NCBI GenBank assembly: GCA_012719335.1
Contig: JAAYAO010000504.1
Span: forward strand, 1-14,197
Direction: 5' to 3'
Length of the DNA stretch: 14,197 nt
From: Propionibacterium sp.
Lineage (GTDB): Bacteria; Actinomycetota; Actinomycetes; Propionibacteriales; Propionibacteriaceae
The translations under genes and the position numbers were made by a program. The stretch's first letter is position 1, and every line of letters begins with the position of its first letter. Positions 7,381 through 14,197 of the stretch are shown here, piece by piece. Under the pieces are notes generated by a model. The model worked only from the letters and a program-made list of their open reading frames with translations, was not told the origin of the DNA and did not search any database.

Positions 7381-8421
7381 GTGTCTACCAACCCCGAGCA
7401 AAAGTTGCGGCGCGTTCAGGCCCTGATCGCGCCGGGCACCCCGTTGCGGGAGGGGTTGGAACGGATCCTGCGCGGCCAGACCGGCGCACTGGTGGTGCTC
7501 GGTGCGGGCCGGGCGGTCACCCAACTGTCCACCGGTGGGTTCGAGTTGGACACCCCGTTCACCCCGACCGCGCTGCGTGAGTTGGCCAAGATGGACGGGG
7601 CGATCATCGTGACCGCGGACCTGACCCGGATCGTGGCGGCCGGGGTGCACCTGATGCCGTCCTCGGCCCTGGTCACCGACGAGGTCGGTACCCGGCATCG
7701 CACCGCCGACCGGGTGAGCCAACAAACCGGGGTGCCGGTGGTGACGGTGTCGTCATCGATGTCGACCATCGCCCTGTTCCTGGACGGTCACCGGCATCTG
7801 GTGGACACGTCCTTCCAGATCATCTCCCGGGCCAATCAGGCCCTGGCCACCTACGCGCGTTACACCGAACGGCTGCTGGACGTCTCCCGCAGGTTGTCGA
7901 TTCTGGAAGCTCAGGATCAGGTGACTCTCAAGGACCTCGCCCACGTGCTGCAGCGCCTCGAAATGGTCCGCCGCCTGGGCCACGAACTCGAGGGCTACGT
8001 GGTCGAACTCGGTACCGACGGGCGGCTGTTGGCGCTGCAGTTGCACGAACTCGAGCCGGGTACCGACGAACTGCTGGACCTGTTGTTGCGCGACTACCCG
8101 CCGACCGAGGAACACCGGCCCGATCTGTTGGCCGAACTCAGCAGCGACGAGTTGCTGGATCCGCAAGCGGTCGCCCGAGCAGCCGGCTACCCCGATCCCC
8201 TCGACGCCCGGCTGACCGTCCACGGTTATCGCCAACTCGCCCAGATCCAGCGCCTGCCGACCGTGGTGGCCGAGCGGTTGTTGGAGCATTTCGGGGGCCT
8301 TCAGGGGTTGATGGGCGCGACCATGGCCGAGTTGCTCGATGTCGAGGGGATCGGCGACAGCCGCGCCCGGCTGGTACGTGATGGGCTGATGCGCCTGTCG
8401 GAGTCGATCTACGAAACGTGA
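7381..8421 (+). CDS. disA: DNA integrity scanning diadenylate cyclase DisA
   Basis: Condenses two ATP into the second messenger c-di-AMP and slows when bound to branched DNA, so it reports DNA integrity. The 346-residue protein has the N-terminal DAC domain with both catalytic signatures, DGA at 72-74 and the RHR of GTRHRTADR at 105-107. A helical linker covers about 150-290, and a C-terminal helix-hairpin-helix DNA-binding region about 295-340 (AELLDVEGIGDSRARLV). The protein forms an octamer in known structures. The GTG start is fixed by GAGGGAG 7 nt upstream and by good agreement with family N-termini. It follows radA and converges on a membrane protein gene, with only 15 nt between stop codons. 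No c-di-AMP phosphodiesterase or riboswitch is seen in the window. Confidence 0.97.
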   Translation: MSTNPEQKLRRVQALIAPGTPLREGLERILRGQTGALVVLGAGRAVTQLSTGGFELDTPFTPTALRELAKMDGAIIVTADLTRIVAAGVHLMPSSALVTDEVGTRHRTADRVSQQTGVPVVTVSSSMSTIALFLDGHRHLVDTSFQIISRANQALATYARYTERLLDVSRRLSILEAQDQVTLKDLAHVLQRLEMVRRLGHELEGYVVELGTDGRLLALQLHELEPGTDELLDLLLRDYPPTEEHRPDLLAELSSDELLDPQAVARAAGYPDPLDARLTVHGYRQLAQIQRLPTVVAERLLEHFGGLQGLMGATMAELLDVEGIGDSRARLVRDGLMRLSESIYET

Positions 8422-8439
8422 GTCGATACGTCGAACTCA
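8419..8439. terminator. Small hairpin spanning both stop codons of convergent genes
   Basis: TGAGTCGA, a TACG loop and TCGAACTCA form an 8-bp stem with one bulged A. The element begins exactly at the disA stop codon and ends exactly at the stop codon of the opposing membrane protein gene. It could slow transcription from both sides. There is no T-tract on either side, so it is at most a weak or factor-assisted terminator. Confidence 0.3.
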
Positions 8440-9171
8440 GCGCAGCCGCATGACGTGCTGCACGGGCTTGGCCCCGTCGAGTTGGGCGGTCGCCACGTAG
8501 GTGCCCGGCCGTAGCACGTCATCGCGGATCGTGCATTCGCCGGCCGAACGCTTCGCCGGCCAGGCCATCGACCATGTGGTGGCCTTCTCCGGTGCAAGTT
8601 CGTCGGTGAGGTTCGGCACCCAGTCCGTGCAGTGGTTCGTGGTCCAGATCCGGTCGGTACCGGAGTACACCTTCAGTTCGAGGTTGTCGGCGTTGATCGT
8701 CAACGCACACGGCGCTTGCCCACCGTTGATCACCGACAGTTCGAAGGTGACGGCCTTACCGGCGTTCACCGTGGGAGGCCCGGTCAGGGTGACCCGCAGA
8801 TCCTCCGGCTTGCAGGCAGCGGCCGCAGTCGGTGTGGGGGTGGGTGTCGGCGTCGGCGCCTGGGTGGTTTCGGGCGGAGCCGCAGGGGTTTGTTCGGGGG
8901 TCGGCGTCGTGCTCGCGGCCGGGGTTTCGGGCTGCGCAGTGGTGGTGTCCTGCGCGGTCGGTGACGGGGTCGGCTCCGGGCTGGGTGACTCCGGGGTGGT
9001 CGTGGGTGTCTGCGGGGTCGACGGAACCGTGGCCACGGGGTCGCCCCCCTTGGGCCACAGGATCCACATCAACAAGGCGACCACGATCAGCACCGCCATC
9101 AACACCACGATGCGTCGGGCCCAATAGGTGCGCGGACCATCCGGACCGACCGGGCGCACCAAAGAACTCAT
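8437..9171 (-). CDS. Membrane-anchored protein with Pro/Thr-rich linker and four-Cys outer domain
   Basis: I do not recognise a named family with certainty. The 244 residues divide into a short basic cytoplasmic head (1-20), one transmembrane helix (about 21-40), a Pro/Thr/Ser/Glu-rich linker (about 45-118, ending in five Pro-Thr pairs), and a compact beta-rich domain (120-244) with Cys120, Cys155, Cys181 and Cys213, which could form two disulfides outside the cell. The pattern VTFELSVINGG...C.L.I resembles BsuPI-like or other immunoglobulin-like actinobacterial domains. There is no catalytic motif, so an adhesive, binding or sensing role is plausible. It occupies the slot of the mycobacterial membrane protein Rv3587c beside disA. 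Start: ATG 9171 with TAGCAT 7 nt upstream; an in-frame ATG at 9189 is less likely because it would lie upstream of that promoter element. Confidence 0.85.
   Translation of the reverse strand: MSSLVRPVGPDGPRTYWARRIVVLMAVLIVVALLMWILWPKGGDPVATVPSTPQTPTTTPESPSPEPTPSPTAQDTTTAQPETPAASTTPTPEQTPAAPPETTQAPTPTPTPTPTAAAACKPEDLRVTLTGPPTVNAGKAVTFELSVINGGQAPCALTINADNLELKVYSGTDRIWTTNHCTDWVPNLTDELAPEKATTWSMAWPAKRSAGECTIRDDVLRPGTYVATAQLDGAKPVQHVMRLR
8827..8856 (-). repeat. Tandem Pro-Thr coding repeat
   Basis: Five consecutive Pro-Thr codon pairs in the linker of the membrane protein, read on the plus strand as a G/T-rich run. The wider linker (about 8840-9040) is similarly low in complexity. Such tracts can change length by replication slippage without breaking the frame when whole 6-nt units are gained or lost. 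Confidence 0.75.
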
Positions 9172-9178
9172 GTCGCCA

Positions 9179-9184
9179 ATGCTA
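9179..9184 (-). promoter_or_regulatory. -10 element of the membrane protein gene
   Basis: TAGCAT on the minus strand fits TANNNT and ends 7 nt before the ATG at 9171, with no Shine-Dalgarno between. The gene therefore probably has its own leaderless transcript and need not be read through from the HNH gene, which ends 61 nt upstream at 9233. No clear -35 was found. Confidence 0.45.
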
Positions 9185-9232
9185 GGCAACCCGACTGCCC
9201 CGGTTCGGTCCCGACGCGCCGACCACGGCCAG

Positions 9233-10609
9233 TCAGGCCGCTTCGATGCCTTCGTCAGGTCCGATCCGGGTCGATCCCGGCGTCATCCGTTGGTGTCGCA
9301 TCGGTCTTCGCCGCGGGTCCACCCGTTGGGGCGGCAACACCTCCGGCAGACCATCGTCGCCCATCCGTACCTGCCATCGACTGCCCGGAACCGACCGGAC
9401 ATGGGGTTCGACCAGTCGGTGGTGGTGTGGGCACAGCAGCGTCAGGTTCGCCATGCTGGTCGCCCCGCCCTTCACCCACGGCACCACATGGTGTGCTTCG
9501 CAATCGCCCGGTGGCCGGTCACAGCCGGGGAAAACACATCCCCTGTCCCGGATCACCAATGCCTGCCGCAACTCGGTGGTGACCAGGCGTTGATCCCGGC
9601 CCAGATCCAGCACCGTCGAGTCACCGCCCAGGACGGCGGGCAGCACGTCGGCGTCACAAGCCAACCGACGCAGTTCCAGCGGGTCGACCGGTTCACCGGA
9701 TTCGGCGAGCGTCCCCATCCCCAGGTCGTCGAGCAGGTCGGCCAAGGGCACCAGCACGGTGAGCCTGGCCCGTCCCGGCGACCCGTCGGGGCCCCGGCCG
9801 GCGAGTTCGATCAGGGCGTCGGCGCGCAGTTGGCTCATCGTGGACGTCTCGCTGTCGTCCCGCCCACCGGCGTGCCGGGCCGCGGCCCGGGTGGCCGCCT
9901 CGCTGCGCCAGGCCCGGTGCGCGATCGCGTTGATCTCGTTCACCAGCGCTTCGCCCTCTTCGATCGGCACCCGGCCGCGGAACCACAGCACTCCGTCGGC
10001 TTCGTCACGCCCGTAGGCGAAGTAGCGGCCATGTCGCGCCCTGCGGCGCTTCTCGATGGCGGCGTCGGCCTGGGATTCGGCGGCCTGCTGCTCGGGCAAC
10101 ACCACTTCGGCCACCTTCTTCGCCGCGTGGTGCAGGCTCTTCAGGTCGAGGCGGCGGGCTTCCCGCAACAGGTGGGCCTGGGCATCGGTGACGGCCTCCT
10201 CGGGGGCGTCGGCCGGCAGCCGCACCAACCCCGACACCACGGCGCCGGCCTGTGCGGGGGACAGTTCACCGCTCGCCAACGCCGCCCGCACGAGCGGGAA
10301 GGCGGGCAGCTCCCGGGCCAACCGGACGCCGACCCGTGACGTGCGCCCACTGACCCCACCCTGACCCTGCCACCATTCGGCGGTGTCCAGCCCGTGCCGT
10401 TGCCCGGTGAGTTTGCGGCGTTCCAGTTCACCCAGCAGGTTCAGCTCCAGGGCATGCACCATCGCGGCCAACATCTGGGTGCCGGCGAACCGGTCCATCA
10501 GCTCGTCGTCGGGGGTTTCGGCCCATGTTGCGGCAGCCAGTCGCCCCATCAGGGCGACGGCTTCGTCCACCCCTGCCTCGGGGTCACCGTGTTCTGCTCT
10601 CATACTCAT
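9233..10609 (-). CDS. DUF222 / 13E12-type protein with C-terminal HNH nuclease domain
   Basis: A 458-residue member of a large actinobacterial family often present in many copies per genome. The alpha-helical DUF222 region spans about residues 15-330. The HNH domain spans about 350-400: CVFPGC with Cys358 and Cys363, then CEAHHVVPWVKGG with His373-His374, Asn388 of the motif, and CPHHH from Cys393. Four zinc-type ligands and the His/Asn catalytic pattern all appear intact, so it may be an active metal-dependent DNA endonuclease. Its role is not established; mobility or selfish spread has been proposed because of copy number. Two ATGs (10609 and 10603) are possible starts. It lies divergent from mutY, in the position where mycobacteria carry canB. 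No inverted repeats or target duplications were seen around it. Confidence 0.92.
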   Translation of the reverse strand: MSMRAEHGDPEAGVDEAVALMGRLAAATWAETPDDELMDRFAGTQMLAAMVHALELNLLGELERRKLTGQRHGLDTAEWWQGQGGVSGRTSRVGVRLARELPAFPLVRAALASGELSPAQAGAVVSGLVRLPADAPEEAVTDAQAHLLREARRLDLKSLHHAAKKVAEVVLPEQQAAESQADAAIEKRRRARHGRYFAYGRDEADGVLWFRGRVPIEEGEALVNEINAIAHRAWRSEAATRAAARHAGGRDDSETSTMSQLRADALIELAGRGPDGSPGRARLTVLVPLADLLDDLGMGTLAESGEPVDPLELRRLACDADVLPAVLGGDSTVLDLGRDQRLVTTELRQALVIRDRGCVFPGCDRPPGDCEAHHVVPWVKGGATSMANLTLLCPHHHRLVEPHVRSVPGSRWQVRMGDDGLPEVLPPQRVDPRRRPMRHQRMTPGSTRIGPDEGIEAA

Positions 10610-10654
10610 TACGGTGGTACATCGCTCCGCGAATTTTCCCTACCGGCGCCAACC

Positions 10655-10688
10655 TGTGGATAACCACCCGTCCACGGCCTGTGCACAA
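10655..10688. promoter_or_regulatory. Two DnaA-box-like nonamers between the HNH gene and mutY
   Basis: TGTGGATAA (10655-10663) is an exact reverse complement of the classical DnaA box TTATCCACA. TGTGCACAA (10680-10688) lies 25 bp further on. Each differs by one base from TGTGGACAA, the complement of the actinobacterial box TTGTCCACA. Both are in the same orientation within the 98-nt divergent gap, just upstream of and overlapping the mutY promoter zone. DnaA could regulate mutY or the HNH gene here, or the sites may be chance matches. Confidence 0.4.
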
Positions 10689-10694
10689 CTGGTC

Positions 10695-10700
10695 TACGCT
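10695..10700 (+). promoter_or_regulatory. -10 element of mutY
   Basis: TACGCT fits TANNNT and ends 7 nt before the ATG at 10708. A weak -35-like TCCACG (10672-10677, three of six) lies 17 nt upstream. No Shine-Dalgarno precedes the ATG, so a leaderless message is likely. The second DnaA-like box falls inside the spacer. Confidence 0.45.
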
Positions 10701-10707
10701 GTGCCCG

Positions 10708-11622
10708 ATGCCCACCAACCAACCGATCAGCACCACCGAGCGGCGCCGGTGGAGTGCGATCGTGACCGCGGTCAACGCGTGGTTCGATCACGCCGCCCGC
10801 GACCTGCCGTGGCGTCCGACCCCCACCCGAACCGTCACGCCCTGGCAGGTGATGGTGAGCGAGTTCATGCTGCAGCAGACCCCGGTGAGTCGGGTGCTGG
10901 AGCCGTGGACCCGGTGGGTGCACCGGTGGCCCTCCCCCACCGCCCTGGCCGATGCTCCGGTGGCCGAGGCGATTCGGGCCTGGGGACGGCTCGGCTACCC
11001 GCGGCGGGCGTTGCGGCTGCATGCGGCGGCCACTGCCATCACCGAACGCCACGACGGCCGGGTGCCGTCCGATATCGAGGAGTTGCGGGCACTACCGGGG
11101 GTCGGTGAGTACACCGCCGCCGCGATCGCCACTTTCGCGTTCGGGCAGCGCCACCCGGTGTGTGATGTGAATGTGCGCCGGGTACTGATCCGGGCGGTGG
11201 CCGGACGGGCCCAGCCCGCGACCCCGAGAGCCGAACAGGCCCTCGCCGAACACATCCTGCCGCGCAACACCGAACGCGCGGTCACCTGGGCGGCCGCCTC
11301 GATGGAACTGGGCGCCGTGGTGTGCACCTCCCGGTCCCCCGACTGCGCATCCTGCCCGATCGCGAACCGGTGCGCCTGGCGGGCCGCCGGCCACCCGGAG
11401 TCCGACCTGCCCGGCACCCGAACCCAGGCCTGGCACGGCACCGACCGGCAATGCCGGGGACGGCTGATGGCGCACCTGCGCGGCGCCGACCAACCCGTAC
11501 CGGCCGCCGACCTGGTGTACTGCTGGCCCGACGACGACACCCAGCGCGAACGGTGCCTGGCCTCACTGGTCACCGACGGGCTCGTCATCCGGGTCGACGA
11601 ACACTTCGCCCTACCCCACTGA
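10708..11622 (+). CDS. mutY: A/G-specific adenine DNA glycosylase MutY
   Basis: Removes adenine mispaired with 8-oxoguanine in base-excision repair. The 304 residues carry the catalytic Glu52 in SEFMLQQT, the helix-hairpin-helix LPGVGEYTAAAI at 129-140, catalytic Asp153 in PVCDVNVRRVL, and the 4Fe-4S cluster ligands Cys206-x6-Cys213-x2-Cys216-x5-Cys222. The length matches mycobacterial MutY but is shorter than the E. coli protein. After the cluster there are only about 80 residues. They read more like a small winged-helix (GRLMAHLR...ERCLASLVTDGLVIR) than the MutT-like 8-oxoguanine domain. The start is set by a -10-like hexamer 7 nt upstream. The frame is open further upstream, but that stretch overlaps the HNH gene. 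The 3' end overlaps the opposing exporter locus by 12 nt. Confidence 0.96.
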   Translation: MPTNQPISTTERRRWSAIVTAVNAWFDHAARDLPWRPTPTRTVTPWQVMVSEFMLQQTPVSRVLEPWTRWVHRWPSPTALADAPVAEAIRAWGRLGYPRRALRLHAAATAITERHDGRVPSDIEELRALPGVGEYTAAAIATFAFGQRHPVCDVNVRRVLIRAVAGRAQPATPRAEQALAEHILPRNTERAVTWAAASMELGAVVCTSRSPDCASCPIANRCAWRAAGHPESDLPGTRTQAWHGTDRQCRGRLMAHLRGADQPVPAADLVYCWPDDDTQRERCLASLVTDGLVIRVDEHFALPH

Positions 11623-12477
11623 CGCCGGACGCCGCCGGCCCTGCCGGGTGGCGCCGATGCTGGCGACCACCACACAGGCCACCGCCAACCATTGCGCACC
11701 GGTCAGGAACTCCCCGAGCAACACCAGGGCGGCGAGCGCGGCCGCAGCCGGTTCCAGGCTCATCAGAATCCCGAACACCCCGGCCCGCAGCCGTTGCAGG
11801 GCGGCCATCTCCAGGCTGTAGGGCAGCACCGAACTGAGCAGCCCCACCACCGCCGCCATCGCCAGCAACCGGGCGTCCAGCAGCCGCGCACCATCGGCCA
11901 ACACCGCCGGGACGGCCAGCACCACCGCCCCGAACACACTGGCCATGGTCACCGCCGACGCCCCCGACCACCGCGCCCCGGTGGGCCCGGACAACACGAT
12001 GTACCCGGCCCAGGACGCCCCGGCCAACAACGCCATCGCGACACCGAACCAGTCCAGGTCGGCCGGTGACCAGCCCAACAGCACCACCCCGAGGCCGGCC
12101 AACCCGACCCAGATCAGATCCCGCAACCTCCGCGACCCCACCAGGGCCACCGCCAACGGCCCGAGAAACTCGATCGTCACCGCCAACCCCAACGGGATTC
12201 GGGCGAAGCTGTGATAGATCGCGACATTCATCGTGACCAGGCACACCGAGTAGCCCAGCACCAGCTACCAGTCGCGGCGACTCCGACCCACCAAGCCGGG
12301 CCGGGCGAGCACCAGCAACATCAGCGCGGCCATCAGCAACCGCAGCCAGGCCACCGACAGTGGGCTGCCCTGGCCGAACAGACCCTTGGCGAACGCGGCC
12401 CCGACCTGCACCGACACGATCGCGGCGAGCACCAACCACACCGGATGAACCCGCCCGGTCACACCGTCTCGCCGCAC
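11611..12477 (-). pseudogene. RhtA-like EamA-family exporter interrupted by an in-frame TAG
   Basis: Read as one frame from GTG 12477, this is a drug/metabolite-superfamily exporter of about 288 residues with two EamA repeats and about ten TM segments. The section SSVLPYSLEMAALQRLRAGVFG and the following ILMSLEPAAAALA are typical of RhtA, the threonine/homoserine exporter. Codon 71 (12265-12267) is TAG. The upstream part is 70 residues (two TM helices) and the downstream part 217 residues, both in the same frame with intact family similarity, so this is a single nonsense change rather than a frameshift. TTG, TGG or TCG would each restore it with one base. A GTG at 12261, two codons on, could allow reinitiation but would omit the first two helices. 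Alternatives are a sequencing error or a recent pseudogene. It starts 28 nt after the clpC terminator. Confidence 0.85.
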
Positions 12478-12505
12478 CGCCCCATCGTCCTACGCCCACA
12501 AGAAG

Positions 12506-12541
12506 CGACGGGCCCGGGGGTGGTTTCCCCCGGGCCCGTCG
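12506..12541 (-). terminator. Strong hairpin terminator of clpC
   Basis: A perfect 15-bp stem (12506-12520 with 12527-12541) encloses a 6-nt loop, and it is almost entirely G-C pairs. It starts 13 nt after the clpC stop codon. On the minus strand it is followed by CTTCTTGTGG, a short pyrimidine-rich tail rather than a full T-run. It should end most clpC transcription and separate it from the exporter locus 28 nt further on. Confidence 0.85.
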
Positions 12542-12554
12542 ACTCCGTTCTCGA

Positions 12555-14197
<1,643 letters not shown>

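Noticed and set aside
10525..10707. Upstream extension of the mutY frame
   Set aside because: It overlaps the HNH gene and the divergent promoter; MutY family N-termini and the -10 placement support 10708.
9172..10707. Possible mobile element around the HNH gene
   Set aside because: No terminal inverted repeats, direct repeats or transposase were seen; the neighbouring gene order is otherwise conserved.

Overview
The window is 14.2 kb of high-GC bacterial DNA. GC-rich codons, frequent GTG starts, 4-nt gene overlaps, start codons with no Shine-Dalgarno but a -10-like hexamer 6-8 nt upstream, a DUF222/13E12-type HNH protein and the radA-disA-mutY-clpC neighbourhood all point to an actinomycete (Actinomycetota). 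I cannot fix the family from sequence alone. Both ends cut through genes: an arylsulfatase on the left and clpC on the right, both on the minus strand. No rRNA, tRNA, CRISPR array or insertion sequence was seen. No gene-free stretch exceeds about 150 bases.

Left third (1-3970, all minus). An AtsA-type arylsulfatase without a signal peptide has its own promoter in an AT-richer patch. Upstream of it is a tight three-gene operon: a TIM-barrel sugar-phosphate isomerase/epimerase-like protein, an SH3-like/GNAT acetyltransferase and a CPBP-family membrane protein. These are joined by GTGA and ATGA stop/start overlaps. The operon's substrate is not evident.

Centre (4120-8421, plus). A glyoxalase-like (VOC fold) protein, a HisC/Pat-type aminotransferase, RadA and DisA follow in order. 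Each is preceded by a candidate -10 element, so they need not form one operon. DisA makes c-di-AMP while scanning DNA and RadA remodels recombination intermediates. From established work in other bacteria, RadA binds and restrains DisA.

Right part (8437-14197, mixed strands). A membrane-anchored protein with a Pro/Thr linker and a four-cysteine outer domain converges on disA. Upstream of it lies a DUF222-HNH protein. This is divergent from mutY across 98 nt that holds two DnaA-box-like nonamers. mutY runs tail-to-tail into an RhtA-like exporter gene broken by one in-frame TAG. A strong hairpin then ends clpC. The order and strands radA(+), disA(+), membrane protein(-), [gene](-), mutY(+), clpC(-) match, from memory, Mycobacterium tuberculosis Rv3585-Rv3596c, except that the HNH gene sits where mycobacteria have the carbonic anhydrase canB.

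Most of the window is a genome-maintenance neighbourhood with ordinary core genes. The points most worth checking are the nonsense codon in the exporter, the HNH gene in the canB slot, the DnaA-like boxes beside mutY, the uncharacterised three-gene operon and the palindrome in the sulfatase promoter. I found no convincing wholly new system.
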